DNA of 64,000 nt from Acinetobacter johnsonii CIP 64.6 (GCF_000368045.1 NZ_KB849235.1:656708-720707), one strand, 5' to 3'; positions 9,600 through 19,289 are shown, counted from the stretch's first letter. Numbers and translations: made by a program. The notes: a model not told the origin generated them from the letters alone.

Positions 9600-9980
9600 A
9601 TGAAAAACCCGATTGGCTGGTTTGAAATTTATGTGGATGACTTATCTCGTGCCAAACAATTTTATGAATCTGTTTTTAATATTCAATTAACGGAATTAAC
9701 CCCACCAGCGGATGATAATTCACTGCAAATGTGGGCTTTCCCCTCAGACATGCAAGCCTATGGCGCTTCAGGTGCACTGGTGAAAATGCCAGGCCTATCA
9801 GCAGGAGGAAACAGTACCTTAATCTATTTTTCATGTGATGATTGTGCGAATGAAGCGAGCCAGCTTGTTGAGTCTGGCGGAAAAATTCATGAAGCAAAAA
9901 CGGCCATTGGTGAATATGGTTTTATTGTGCTGGCCTTTGATAGCGAAGGAAATATGATTGGCCTACATTCCATGACGTGA
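9600..9980 (+). CDS. VOC-family (glyoxalase/bleomycin resistance fold) protein
   Basis: 126 residues forming one beta-alpha-beta-beta-beta pair typical of vicinal-oxygen-chelate proteins. It has the N-terminal strand IGWFEIYVDDLSRAKQFYESVF and a C-terminal FDSEGNMIGLHS in which Glu or His can be metal ligands. AGGA lies ahead of the ATG. Single-module VOC proteins of this type have varied or unknown substrates, so no specific reaction is assigned. Confidence 0.82.
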   Translation: MKNPIGWFEIYVDDLSRAKQFYESVFNIQLTELTPPADDNSLQMWAFPSDMQAYGASGALVKMPGLSAGGNSTLIYFSCDDCANEASQLVESGGKIHEAKTAIGEYGFIVLAFDSEGNMIGLHSMT

Positions 9981-10143
9981 AACGAATGAAACTCCAAATT
10001 TTCGCTTAGTTGGTTTGAATTTTTGTATTAAACCTTTTCTGCAATCATGACTCAGACTTGAAAAATCGATAAAAAGCCCGATATAAATAATAAGAACAGA
10101 TACGCGCTGTATGTTTCTTTTTATTGATGATTTGAAATTGCAT

Positions 10144-10210
10144 GGTCATCTGATTCTCCAGACGGATGACCTTTTATCGCAGTTCTCGCTACTTGGGAAC
10201 TGCGTTTTTT
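10144..10210 (+). terminator. Two tandem hairpins, the second a terminator
   Basis: GGTCATC/GATGACC (10144-10171) is followed by TTTTA. Then CGCAGTTC/GAACTGCG (10178-10204) is followed by six T. The second is a good intrinsic terminator on the + strand. It lies about 200 bp after the VOC stop, so the transcript ends far downstream, or the pair ends a separate small RNA. Confidence 0.7.
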
Positions 10211-10225
10211 ATGGCTCAAAATACA

Positions 10226-11167
10226 TTAAGGTTTCAATAAATGCTGTACCAGCCCATCGATCACATTCGCCATTTTGGACAAATTCAACGTCGCTAAGCG
10301 GTCTGCTTTGGTATGGTAGTGACCATTTCGATAAAATGCCGTATCGGTAATCATCACTGCAGGGATATCAAACTCCCAATAATTCAAATGATCTGAAAAA
10401 TCAAAAGCGTTGGCAAAGCTCGGAGCAACCAAACGCTGACATTCTAACTGATCAAGTTGCTGCATCGCTGTACAATAGCCTGCGCCTAAATCACGTGAAC
10501 TGACATTACTCACTGTCGCAATAAAATTACCATGGGTTGGATAAATCCACTTTAAGCCCACAGGATAGCTTTGGATGGGTTGTTCGCTAAAGAACCCGAT
10601 CATTTCTAAAATATACACGCCTTTAATCTTATCTTTTTGTGACTGAACCGATTTCGCATGCACATAGCTGCCCATTTGTTCAGTTTTAGAAAACGGTGGT
10701 TCTTCTAAACTATAGAACACAAAGTCCACATTGTTGGGCAATTTAGACTTTTGCTCTGCCAAAATACGCGCCGTTTCAATCACACCAGCAACGCCAGAGG
10801 CATTGTCATCTGCACCATCTTGATCGCCAAAGACGTCATAATGTGCCCCAACAATCACGCGGTCTACACGTCCGACGTTTAAACTGCACACTACATTTCG
10901 GTAGATTTGCTGATTGGCTGTAAAGTTTTGATAGTGACACGGAACGCCCAATAAGCGCATTTGTTCCTTGATCCATGCAGAGACACGGTTTAGTTCATCA
11001 AGGTTTTTATAGTTACGTGCTTTGCCCTGACCAATCACTTGCTCCAAATAAACTTGTAGATTTTGTTCATCAGCCATTTTGACGTTGCTTGCAAACACCT
11101 GCCCTGTGAAAGTACCCAGTACAACAATCAACAAAAAAGCCTGTTTTTTTAAAGTTTTGAGCCACAT
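10226..11167 (-). CDS. Exported M28-family zinc peptidase
   Basis: 313 residues with a Sec signal peptide (two Lys, hydrophobic core, cleavage after about residue 26, VFA-S). The M28 metallopeptidase core has metal ligands visible as GAHYDV, then DGADDNASG, then the EEPPF catalytic/ligand Glu pair, and a late histidine in FSDHLN. It should act in the periplasm or outside the cell as an aminopeptidase on peptides; the substrate is not predictable. It is convergent with the VOC gene. Confidence 0.88.
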   Translation of the reverse strand: MWLKTLKKQAFLLIVVLGTFTGQVFASNVKMADEQNLQVYLEQVIGQGKARNYKNLDELNRVSAWIKEQMRLLGVPCHYQNFTANQQIYRNVVCSLNVGRVDRVIVGAHYDVFGDQDGADDNASGVAGVIETARILAEQKSKLPNNVDFVFYSLEEPPFSKTEQMGSYVHAKSVQSQKDKIKGVYILEMIGFFSEQPIQSYPVGLKWIYPTHGNFIATVSNVSSRDLGAGYCTAMQQLDQLECQRLVAPSFANAFDFSDHLNYWEFDIPAVMITDTAFYRNGHYHTKADRLATLNLSKMANVIDGLVQHLLKP

Positions 11168-11313
11168 TGTTATTATTCCAAGTATTTCTTATTCCTCTCA
11201 TCTGTTGAATTAAGCAACATTAGTTCAGTGAATTCAATTGCATTTTGTTTCGTCTCACTGCAAAGCCTTGCTTTCACCGTTATAATGAATCATCTCTTTA
11301 TACATGACCCATT

Positions 11314-11796
11314 ATGAAAATCCGTATTCTGACCATTGGTCAAAAAATGCCTGCATGGGTACTGACTGGTTTTGAAGATTATTTCAAACGTATTCAACCC
11401 TTTGTGCAAACGCAGATTATTGAACTGCCAATGGCAAAACGCGGTAAAAATGATTCAGAAGCAGATATTTTGAAATACCGTCAAATTGAAGGTGATAGCA
11501 TTTTAAATGCACTGAAAGGCAACGAAGTGCTGATTGCTTTAGAAGTCGGCGGTCGTGAGTTTAGCACCGAAAAACTGGCAGAAACCATGAAAGGATGGAT
11601 GCTTGAGGGCAATGATATTGTGCTTGCTATTGGTGGGCCTGACGGTCACTCTGAAGCAGTACGCAAAGCAGCTGCTTGGCATTGGTCTTTATCCAAACTG
11701 ACCTTACCACACCCGATGGTTCGCGTGATGCTGATTGAACAGCTTTATCGTGCGATGAGTATTAACCATAATCACCCTTATCATCGTGCAGGTTAA
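11314..11796 (+). CDS. rlmH: 23S rRNA pseudouridine-1915 N3-methyltransferase
   Basis: 160 residues, full length for RlmH. It is a SPOUT-class, SAM-dependent enzyme that methylates pseudouridine 1915 in helix 69 of 23S rRNA. Start MKIRILTIGQKMP, the knot motif AIGGPDGHSEAV and the C-terminal EQLYRAMSINHNHPYHR are all diagnostic. Confidence 0.97.
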   Translation: MKIRILTIGQKMPAWVLTGFEDYFKRIQPFVQTQIIELPMAKRGKNDSEADILKYRQIEGDSILNALKGNEVLIALEVGGREFSTEKLAETMKGWMLEGNDIVLAIGGPDGHSEAVRKAAAWHWSLSKLTLPHPMVRVMLIEQLYRAMSINHNHPYHRAG

Positions 11797-11904
11797 GCTC
11801 AAGCAATGTTCCATTTTTGGAACAATACGTTGATATTTCCCCCATTACACAGATGATAAGAATCTGACAAAATTCTTTTCATCTTCCCTTATTAGGCTTT
11901 CACA

Positions 11905-12681
11905 ATGAACTTACAAACGCTACCCGGCTTATTCATTTCTCATGGCTCTCCCATGCTTGCGTTGAATCCAGAGCAAATTGGGCCTGCGTTACATCGTTTG
12001 GGTCTAAACTTACCGACACCACAAGCAATTGTGATTATGTCCGCTCACTGGGAAAGTAACTCACTTGAAGTAAGTACTGGAGCCCGTCCTGAGACATGGC
12101 ATGACTTTCGAGGCTTTCCTGCTGAGCTTTATGACATTCGCTACCCAGCACCCGGTCAACCTGTTCTAGCCGAAGAAATTCTACATTTATTGGCAGAAGC
12201 GGGTTTTTCAGCTCATGCAAACAGTACCCGTCCGCGTGATCATGGCGTTTGGATGCCTTTACTCCATATGTATCCAGATGCAGACATTCCTGTGGTGGAA
12301 ATTTCACTCCCGATGAATCTGTCGGCAGAGGAGATTTATAAAATTGGACAAACCCTTGCGCCACTACGCGAACAGCAGGTCTTGCTGATTGGCTCAGGGA
12401 GTATTACCCATAACTTAGCCGAGTTGTCTTGGCATGGTCAGTCACAAGCGGTACCTGAGTGGGCATCGACGTTTCGTAATCATGTCGTCGCGAAACTTAG
12501 CCATCAGGACTTTGACGCCATTTTAGACTGGGAATCGATTCCTTTTGTCCGTCGTAACCACCCAACGTTAGAACACTTTGCCCCAATATTCTTTGCGATG
12601 GGTACAGGTCATCGTTTTAATATTGTGCATAGTAGCTTTACCATGGGTGCACTGGGCATGGACATTTACCGTTTTGATTAA
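11905..12681 (+). CDS. ygiD: LigB-type extradiol dioxygenase (YgiD/DODA family)
   Basis: 258 residues. Class III extradiol ring-cleavage dioxygenase fold with metal-binding histidines in LFISHGSPM (residues 10-18) and IMSAHWES (44-51). A further conserved His lies in GSGSITHNLAE and one in LEHFAPIFFAMG. E. coli YgiD opens L-DOPA; the true substrate here is unproven. It stands alone, 108 bp after rlmH. Confidence 0.9.
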   Translation: MNLQTLPGLFISHGSPMLALNPEQIGPALHRLGLNLPTPQAIVIMSAHWESNSLEVSTGARPETWHDFRGFPAELYDIRYPAPGQPVLAEEILHLLAEAGFSAHANSTRPRDHGVWMPLLHMYPDADIPVVEISLPMNLSAEEIYKIGQTLAPLREQQVLLIGSGSITHNLAELSWHGQSQAVPEWASTFRNHVVAKLSHQDFDAILDWESIPFVRRNHPTLEHFAPIFFAMGTGHRFNIVHSSFTMGALGMDIYRFD

Positions 12682-12822
12682 TGTATAAATTTTACTTATA
12701 TATTAACAAAAAAATATTTATGGATACATTTTGAAACCCAAAAGAACTGAATGTATCCATTCTTTTAAAAATAACATCGGATAGCATGTATCTTGTTATT
12801 TTAAATCAAGAACTTGTAAGCC

Positions 12823-13605
12823 ATGAAATTAAAATATTTAGCGATTGTCCTTTTCCCACTCGCACTGGCTGCTTGCCAATCATCTGATATTCAAAAAGTA
12901 GGAGATTTGGCTGTGTCTGTACTACAACAACAAAATGCAGATCAAACACTCGCAAACTACCATTGGAGCGCGAATATCCCAGATGCGCCTAAACCTTTGG
13001 TTTTAAACTTTGACAAACAAGCAGGTCGCTTAGGCATTGCAACCAGTTGTAACAGTATGGGTACCAGTTGGAAAGTTGAGAATAATCAAATCGTGACGGG
13101 TAACCTGATGGCGACTCAAATGGCATGTGAACCAAAAGCCATGGCTCAGGAAGGCATCGCAGCAGATTTATTTGACAACCGTAAAGCACCATTTGTTTTA
13201 AACCTAAATGATCCTGATGCACCAACACTGACCGTGGTATCGGCAAAAGGTGAAAAAATTGTATTCACGGGTAAACAAACCGCTGAATCGAAATATCAAA
13301 GCCAAGGTGAAACTGTTTTCTTAGAAATCTCACCAGAAACCAAAACATGTTCTGCAGGTGTTGCCCGTATGGAATGCCTACAAGTTCGTGAAATTAAATA
13401 TGCTGAAAATGGCGTAAAGACACAGGTCGATAAAGACTGGACTTTATTCTATAACCACATTGATGGCTTCACCCACAATCCGAAAGAGCGTCAAATCGTG
13501 CGTGTTAAACGTTATGAAATTGCCAACCCTGCGGCTGACCAATCAAAATATGCTTATATTCAAGACATGATTATTGAACGTGAAGCAGTCAAAGGTTTAT
13601 TGTAA
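12823..13605 (+). CDS. META and DUF4377 domain lipoprotein
   Basis: 260 residues. The lipoprotein signal ends in lipobox LAAC with Cys18. The N-terminal half is META-like (HslJ-type: NYHWS..., CNSMGTSWKVENNQIV, MATQMACEP). The C-terminal half is DUF4377 (FLEISPETKTC..., CLQVREI, WTLFYNHIDGFTH). META proteins such as HslJ are linked to heat and novobiocin tolerance; the role here is unknown. Likely outer-membrane anchored, because the residue after the Cys is Gln and not Asp. Confidence 0.88.
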   Translation: MKLKYLAIVLFPLALAACQSSDIQKVGDLAVSVLQQQNADQTLANYHWSANIPDAPKPLVLNFDKQAGRLGIATSCNSMGTSWKVENNQIVTGNLMATQMACEPKAMAQEGIAADLFDNRKAPFVLNLNDPDAPTLTVVSAKGEKIVFTGKQTAESKYQSQGETVFLEISPETKTCSAGVARMECLQVREIKYAENGVKTQVDKDWTLFYNHIDGFTHNPKERQIVRVKRYEIANPAADQSKYAYIQDMIIEREAVKGLL

Positions 13606-13621
13606 TCGTTCAATGACCTGT

Positions 13622-13652
13622 AAAAAAACCGAGGCTATCGTCTCGGTTTTTT
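13622..13652. terminator. Bidirectional terminator
   Basis: ACCGAG/CTCGGT stem flanked by seven A on the left and six T on the right, between the convergent META lipoprotein gene and gdhA. Confidence 0.9.
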
Positions 13653-13680
13653 ATAGAGATTTTTCTAAGTGTATATAAAC

Positions 13681-15024
13681 TTAGAATATGCCTTGAGCGA
13701 GCATTGCATCGGCAACTTTTACAAAGCCTGCAATGTTGGCACCATTGACATAGTTCACAGTACCGTCTGGTTGCGTACCGTATTTCACACAGTTACGGTG
13801 AATTTCTTTCATGATCGCATGTAAGCGCTCATCGACTTCTTCAAAAGTCCAACCCAAACGCAAAGCATTTTGTGACATTTCTAAGCCAGAAGTCGCAACA
13901 CCACCCGCATTGGATGCTTTACCTGGTGCGTATAAAATTTTCGCTTCAACGAATTTTTCGACTGCATCTAAGGTAGAAGGCATGTTTGCCCCTTCAGCGA
14001 CACAAATCACTCCATTTGCAAGAAGTACTTCAGCATCTGCCTGATCTAACTCATTTTGAGTTGCACATGGCAGTGCAATATCACATGGAATAGACCATGG
14101 ACGCTGACCTTCTAAGTATTCAAAGCCATGCTTAGACGCAAACTCAGAAATACGACCGCGCTTCACATTTTTCAATTCCATCACTTCAGCAAGTAAAGCA
14201 TCGGTAAAACCTGCTTTTACATATACCGTACCCGCAGAGTCAGACAATGAAACGACTTTTGCACCCAGATACATTGCTTTTTCAGCAGCGTACTGTGCTA
14301 CGTTACCAGAACCAGAAATCGTGACTGTTTTGCCTTGGAAGCAGTCGCCACGTGTTTTCAGCATTTCTTCAGCAAAATACACTGTGCCGTAGCCCGTTGC
14401 TTCAGGACGCGCCAAAGAACCACCAAAGGTCAAACCTTTACCCGTAAACACAGATGAAGTGTCATTACTCAACTTCTTCATCATGCCAGCCATATAACCC
14501 ACTTCACGGCCACCCACACCAATATCACCCGCAGGGATATCCGTATTTGAACCTAGGTGACGGTATAGCTCAATCATTAGCGCTTGGCAGAAACGCATAA
14601 TTTCGCCTTCAGACTTCCCTTTAGGATCAAAGTCTGAACCGCCTTTACCACCGCCCATTGGCAGTGTGGTTAACGCATTTTTAAAGGTTTGCTCAAAGCC
14701 TAAAAATTTTAGGATCGATAAATTCACCGATGGGTGAAAACGCATACCGCCTTTAAATGGACCAATTGCCGAGTTGTATTGAACACGGAAAGCACGGTTT
14801 ACATGGGTTTGACCTTGATCATCCACCCATGAAACACGGAATTGAATCGCACGCTCTGGCTCAACTAAACGTTCTAGCAAGCCGTGGTCTGCATAACGAG
14901 GATTTTTTTCAATGAACGGCCAAAGGCTGGTCATGACTTCCTCTACCGCTTGTAGAAACTCGGGTTGATGTTCATCACGTGTTTTCACGTAATCTAAAAA
15001 CTCATTAAGGCTGTTATATTTCAA
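13681..15024 (-). CDS. gdhA: NADP-type glutamate dehydrogenase
   Basis: 447 residues, the length of the hexameric bacterial NADP(H) enzyme that aminates 2-oxoglutarate to glutamate. Visible are the substrate-site motif GGMRFHPSVN, catalytic Lys in PMGGGKGG, the DIPAGDIGVGGREVGYM loop, and the Rossmann motif SGSGNVAQYAAEK. The gene stands alone with its own promoter region upstream. Confidence 0.97.
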   Translation of the reverse strand: MKYNSLNEFLDYVKTRDEHQPEFLQAVEEVMTSLWPFIEKNPRYADHGLLERLVEPERAIQFRVSWVDDQGQTHVNRAFRVQYNSAIGPFKGGMRFHPSVNLSILKFLGFEQTFKNALTTLPMGGGKGGSDFDPKGKSEGEIMRFCQALMIELYRHLGSNTDIPAGDIGVGGREVGYMAGMMKKLSNDTSSVFTGKGLTFGGSLARPEATGYGTVYFAEEMLKTRGDCFQGKTVTISGSGNVAQYAAEKAMYLGAKVVSLSDSAGTVYVKAGFTDALLAEVMELKNVKRGRISEFASKHGFEYLEGQRPWSIPCDIALPCATQNELDQADAEVLLANGVICVAEGANMPSTLDAVEKFVEAKILYAPGKASNAGGVATSGLEMSQNALRLGWTFEEVDERLHAIMKEIHRNCVKYGTQPDGTVNYVNGANIAGFVKVADAMLAQGIF

Positions 15025-15370
15025 CGCTTAATCCTCAGCAGAAAATGGATCAAAATTGGTCAAATTTTATAAACAATGTTAAATTTTGGCGCAAACAATT
15101 AAATATCTTTTACCAACAATTCACAACACATTTCTATAAAAAAACATATTTATCATTTATATAACAATTATTTATATAAAATATACCTAGAAATTGGTTA
15201 TAAAAAATACCAATAAAAACACAGGTTTAAAATCTTTTTTTGCTCAAAAATGATGCAGTTAATGAACCATTTTAGAACACAGGATTAATCAAAAAAAACA
15301 TGGTAAAATTCAGTGATCTACCTATTTCTCCTAATATCTCTGCAAATTTAGTTGCAGGATTGGTTTACGC
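15025..15370. other. Divergent promoter region, gdhA and rnfB-like gene
   Basis: Very AT-rich 346-bp gap with no gene on either strand. It must hold both divergent promoters; no single -35/-10 pair stands out enough to call. Confidence 0.45.
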
Positions 15371-16165
15371 ATGAATTCGCACATTTCCCTGATCCAAAAT
15401 ATCGATGCTCTCCTTCCCCAAACCCAATGTGGACTCTGCGGACATCGTGATGGATGTCTGCCTTATGCCCAAGCCATCAGCGAAGGTGAAGCAGCCAATA
15501 AATGTGTACCTGGCGGGCAGCCTGTAGCCGATGCATTAGCTCAGTTGCTCAATCGGCCAGCATTAATTGCAGAAGAAAGTGTTTGGCCTATTCAAGCCGA
15601 TGGCCGCCCACAGAGAATGAAAGCAATCATTCGTGAGGATGAATGCATTGGTTGTACCAAATGTATTAGTGCCTGTCCTGTAGATGCCATTATTGGCTCA
15701 GGTAAACTTATGCACAGTATTTTGACTGATCTGTGTACAGGCTGTGAACTGTGTATTCCGCCTTGTCCTGTCGACTGTATTGACCTTATTCCAGATGTAA
15801 ACGGCATACCGACGGAAATCTTGCGTAAAGCTGAACAAGATGGTTTAAGACAACGCTATTACGCACACATTCAACGTGAGGAAAAACAGCGTCTACACCG
15901 TAAAGGTCCAGTGTTTCGTGCAGAAATTGATACGGCGCTATTTGCGCAGTTTTCAGCACAGAACGATGCTGTACCTGATATTCAAATACTCGACAAAGAG
16001 CCAGAAATGGCAGCAAAGCTCGATGCAAAATCCACCATTGAGTTGGCGAAATTACGTGTACAAATCAAAAAACTAGAAAAGCAGCTCAGCGTGCGTGAAG
16101 ATACGAAAAAACGTCTGTTGTTAGATGACTTAGCCCAACAGCTTCATCAGTTACAGGGAGCTTAA
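15371..16165 (+). CDS. RnfB-like ferredoxin, stand-alone
   Basis: 264 residues. It begins with a 4Fe-4S cluster motif of the RnfB/RsxB kind (LLPQTQCGLCGHRDGC, then NKCVPGG) at about 14-50. Two CxxCxxCxxxCP 4Fe-4S motifs follow (CIGCTKCISACP and CTGCELCIPPCP, about 95-145). A Lys/Glu-rich coiled-coil tail fills the last 60 residues. Classical RnfB has an N-terminal membrane helix, which is missing here, and no other rnf/rsx subunit is present. It probably works as a soluble electron carrier. It is three bases before nth, so the two are co-transcribed and it may serve the [4Fe-4S] repair enzyme, as an inference. Confidence 0.88.
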   Translation: MNSHISLIQNIDALLPQTQCGLCGHRDGCLPYAQAISEGEAANKCVPGGQPVADALAQLLNRPALIAEESVWPIQADGRPQRMKAIIREDECIGCTKCISACPVDAIIGSGKLMHSILTDLCTGCELCIPPCPVDCIDLIPDVNGIPTEILRKAEQDGLRQRYYAHIQREEKQRLHRKGPVFRAEIDTALFAQFSAQNDAVPDIQILDKEPEMAAKLDAKSTIELAKLRVQIKKLEKQLSVREDTKKRLLLDDLAQQLHQLQGA

Positions 16166-16168
16166 AGC

Positions 16169-16879
16169 ATGCTAACGACAAGCGGAAAACCCGTAAAAAA
16201 CATGACCAAAAAGCAAATCCAAATCTTTTTTGAACGTTTACGCGCACAACGTCCAAATCCCAAAACTGAATTGAATTATTCGAGTCCTTTTGAGCTGTTG
16301 GTGGCTGTGACCTTGTCTGCTCAGGCGACGGATGTGAGTGTCAACAAAGCTACAGATAAACTCTTTCCAGTCGCCAATACACCTGAAACTATTTATGCCT
16401 TAGGGGTAGATGGTTTAAAAACCTATATTAAAACCATAGGCTTATATAATGCAAAGGCTGAGAATGTGATCAAAGCCTGTAAAATACTGATTGAAAAACA
16501 TAACAGCATCGTGCCAAACAACCGTGCCGATTTAGAAGCCTTGCCCGGTGTAGGACGAAAAACAGCCAATGTGGTGTTAAATACTGCTTTTGGACAACCG
16601 ACGATGGCGGTCGATACGCATATTTTTCGTTTAGGCAATCGTACGGGATTAGCGGTCGGCAAAAATGTGCTTGAAGTCGAACACCGTTTAGTGAAAGTCA
16701 TACCGAAAGAATTTATTGTTGACTCGCATCATTGGCTCATTTTACATGGTCGATACTGCTGTATCGCACGCAAACCGAAATGCCATGAGTGTATTGTTTC
16801 AGATGTGTGTAACTGGCCAGATCGTTTTGAATTTGGTGCAGCACGTATTACCACAAAGACGATAGAAGCTGAACATTAA
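16169..16879 (+). CDS. nth: Endonuclease III
   Basis: 236 residues. Base-excision-repair DNA glycosylase/AP lyase for oxidised pyrimidines. Visible are the helix-hairpin-helix LEALPGVGRKTANVVL with catalytic Lys, the catalytic Asp in VDTHIFR, and the C-terminal [4Fe-4S] ligands C-x6-C-x2-C-x5-C (CCIARKPKCHECIVSDVC). GGGAG is eight bases before ATG 16169. The family's usual N-terminus aligns with the internal ATG at 16202, so either start is possible. Follows the RnfB-like gene by 3 bp. Confidence 0.96.
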   Translation: MLTTSGKPVKNMTKKQIQIFFERLRAQRPNPKTELNYSSPFELLVAVTLSAQATDVSVNKATDKLFPVANTPETIYALGVDGLKTYIKTIGLYNAKAENVIKACKILIEKHNSIVPNNRADLEALPGVGRKTANVVLNTAFGQPTMAVDTHIFRLGNRTGLAVGKNVLEVEHRLVKVIPKEFIVDSHHWLILHGRYCCIARKPKCHECIVSDVCNWPDRFEFGAARITTKTIEAEH

Positions 16880-16891
16880 AGTTCAGTTTTT

Positions 16892-17089
16892 TTATTGTTG
16901 ATTTGATTTATCTTTTAAGTCTTGCTGCAACTTCGGATGTAACTGACGTTCTGGCTGCGTCTTCGACATTTTTTCTTGCTTACTGACATCGCGTAGCATT
17001 TTTACGCTGATATAAAACAGACCTACTAATACCGCCGCAACAACAATAATTAAAACAATGATTCCAACTTGTGCCACACGCGACTCCAT
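16892..17089 (-). CDS. Small single-span membrane protein
   Basis: 65 residues with one hydrophobic helix (about 8-30) and a Lys/Gln-rich cytosolic tail. No family recognised. It is downstream of adk but beyond the adk terminator, and its reading frame fills the gap to nth. Probably real because of its well-formed membrane segment and charged tail. Confidence 0.6.
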   Translation of the reverse strand: MESRVAQVGIIVLIIVVAAVLVGLFYISVKMLRDVSKQEKMSKTQPERQLHPKLQQDLKDKSNQQ

Positions 17090-17103
17090 TTTAACAGGAT
17101 CAA

Positions 17104-17134
17104 GAAAAAGAGCCCTAATATGACTTAGAGCTCT
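17104..17134 (-). terminator. Terminator of adk
   Basis: On the reverse strand AGAGC-T-CTAA/TTAG-G-GCTCT is followed by five T, 37 bases after the adk stop. Confidence 0.85.
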
Positions 17135-17171
17135 TTCAATGTCAAAACATTGCCATGTTTAAAACATGCAA

Positions 17172-17831
17172 TTATTTGTCTTGATCAAGAATCGCAAACA
17201 AATCTGCTTGTACTTCGTCAATTGGACGTAAGCCATTCAGCTTGTTATAGGTTGGTGCATTTTCACCAGACGCTGCGCGACCTTGGTAGAAACCAACCAA
17301 CTGTTCAGTTTCAGTGTGGTATGAACCTAAACGTTTACGAATTGTTGCTTCTTGGTCATCAGGACGTTGTACCAGCTCTTCACCAGTTTCGTCGTCCTTA
17401 CCTTCCACTTTAGGTGGGTTGTAAACGATGTGATAAACACGGCCCGATGCAGGGTGCTGACGACGACCAGAAAGACGTTGTACGATTTCTTCGTCAGGAA
17501 CATCAATTTCAATCACGTGATCAATGTTGATGCCTTCATTTTCAAGCGCTTCGGCTTGAGGAATGGTACGAGGGAAACCATCAAAGATACAGCCATTTAC
17601 ACAGTCAGGTTGTGCAATACGTTCTTTCACTAAACCAATGATCAGTTCATCAGATACAAGACCACCATTGTCCATCACGCTTTTAGCTTGTAGACCGAGT
17701 TCAGTTCCTTCACGAATTGCAGCACGGAGCATATCACCGGTTGAAATTTGTGGGACATTGTAGCGCTTACAGATCAACTGAGCTTGTGTACCTTTACCTG
17801 CTCCAGGTGGTCCGAGTAAGATAATGCGCAT
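17172..17831 (-). CDS. adk: Adenylate kinase
   Basis: 219 residues, long-lid form. Interconverts ATP + AMP and 2 ADP in the cytosol. P-loop GPPGAGKGT at residues 7-15, AMP-binding STGDMLRAAIREGT, DGFPRT, and a LID starting RLSGRRQHPASGRVYH. The lid has no zinc-binding Cys set, as usual for Gram-negative enzymes. Confidence 0.98.
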   Translation of the reverse strand: MRIILLGPPGAGKGTQAQLICKRYNVPQISTGDMLRAAIREGTELGLQAKSVMDNGGLVSDELIIGLVKERIAQPDCVNGCIFDGFPRTIPQAEALENEGINIDHVIEIDVPDEEIVQRLSGRRQHPASGRVYHIVYNPPKVEGKDDETGEELVQRPDDQEATIRKRLGSYHTETEQLVGFYQGRAASGENAPTYNKLNGLRPIDEVQADLFAILDQDK

Positions 17832-17909
17832 AAAAAAACATCCTCATTTAAACAATGTATTTGACACTTTAGTACATGCCGACAAATTCGACATATTTTT
17901 AGCATCTAA

Positions 17910-19226
17910 TTATAAGAAAGCTACAAACAAATGTATTGTACCCGCAATGAAGCCCGTTACCCCACCCAATAAAATCAAAATCCATTCGTCTTCCTGAAAT
18001 GCAGGACGTAATAAGTTTTGAAATTCTTTCGGTGTTAGCTCTCGAATACGGTCTCTAAACATTTGATAGATTTTCTGTGCACGGCTCGCATTGAACGCTG
18101 GGTCGCATACAGGCACCATCGTAATTTCAATTGAACGATCAATCAAGTCCGTCTTGAGTTTTGCGTATTCACGTGGCCCCAAAGACAGCTGCAAAGATGT
18201 TCTCACCAATGGCGTTTCCATGATTTCATTAATATGACGTTTGACAATACGACGGGTCTTGTCTTTTTTATTGCCATACATCATTTCAGTCATGATGGAT
18301 TTTAACGTAATCAGGTCTTCTGTGACTACACTTGCAAACACATCAGACACTTCTTCTTGGCGCTTCATGAAAGCTCCTTGTACATTATAAGTCCCAATGC
18401 GCGGAATCACAGGTTTAATCCATGGAAACTTACGATCTTTTGTTAATTCAGTCAGTTGTAAGTATCGAACATAGTGTGGCTCAATTGGATTAAACACCAT
18501 CCAAATCGCAATCCAGTTGGTTAAGAAGCCCCATACCGCGGCCCAAAATGGCACGGTCCAATGCCATGGCACCACAAACCAAACAATCATTTGGAAGATA
18601 CCAAAGAACATCCCAATGAGGGCACTAATATGCCAAATAAAGTTGATTTCTTTCTGACCCACTTTCAAGAACATACGCACCATTAGTCTGCGGTCACCTT
18701 CCATTTGGCTGACCACCATATCGCGCATATCCACAAGTGACTCGACGTTCATGGTCAGTTCGGTCACTAATTCTCTGAGCACAGCCGGAAGCTGTTTGTG
18801 TGCCTGCGCATAAATTCGACGCTTAATCGAATAAGGTAAGTTTTCCCAAAGTACAGCATTACGGTCAATCATGACTTCATCAATCAGGTGCTCAAGTTCA
18901 AAACCAACTTGCTCACCAATGATTCGCGCCATATCCTCAGGATCCATTGCATCTAAAAATTCACGCAAAGAACCAAGTTTAGATAAGGTGTTATCCGTAA
19001 TGATGCCTGAAATACGCCCCGCTTTTCTGGGCACAATACCCTGCCAACCCACAGGCAAAGGCCCAATATGAAACCCCCAAAATGTAATCGGGTAAAAGAC
19101 CATTTTCAGGGCCATCCAAACGTGTGCCCAAGTCACAAAAGCAGTCACAGGAATAATGCTGAGTACAGCCCAAAAATCAGGTCGATTCAAAAAGGTTTGC
19201 CACAACTGATTGACGTACTCAAGCAT
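17910..19226 (-). CDS. DUF445 membrane protein
   Basis: 438 residues. Hydrophobic spans near the N-terminus (about 18-45), in the middle (about 205-255) and at the C-terminus (about 418-437). Long amphipathic, charged helices lie between, including the DUF445 hallmark phrases WENLPYSIKRRIYA and EFQNLLRPAFQEDEW. Function unknown; the family is linked to the cell envelope. Confidence 0.85.
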   Translation of the reverse strand: MLEYVNQLWQTFLNRPDFWAVLSIIPVTAFVTWAHVWMALKMVFYPITFWGFHIGPLPVGWQGIVPRKAGRISGIITDNTLSKLGSLREFLDAMDPEDMARIIGEQVGFELEHLIDEVMIDRNAVLWENLPYSIKRRIYAQAHKQLPAVLRELVTELTMNVESLVDMRDMVVSQMEGDRRLMVRMFLKVGQKEINFIWHISALIGMFFGIFQMIVWFVVPWHWTVPFWAAVWGFLTNWIAIWMVFNPIEPHYVRYLQLTELTKDRKFPWIKPVIPRIGTYNVQGAFMKRQEEVSDVFASVVTEDLITLKSIMTEMMYGNKKDKTRRIVKRHINEIMETPLVRTSLQLSLGPREYAKLKTDLIDRSIEITMVPVCDPAFNASRAQKIYQMFRDRIRELTPKEFQNLLRPAFQEDEWILILLGGVTGFIAGTIHLFVAFL

Positions 19227-19289
19227 GCATAACTTCCATATTTAATTTTATTAACTGAATTATATAGCGTTTTAAAAAAGATATTGTGT

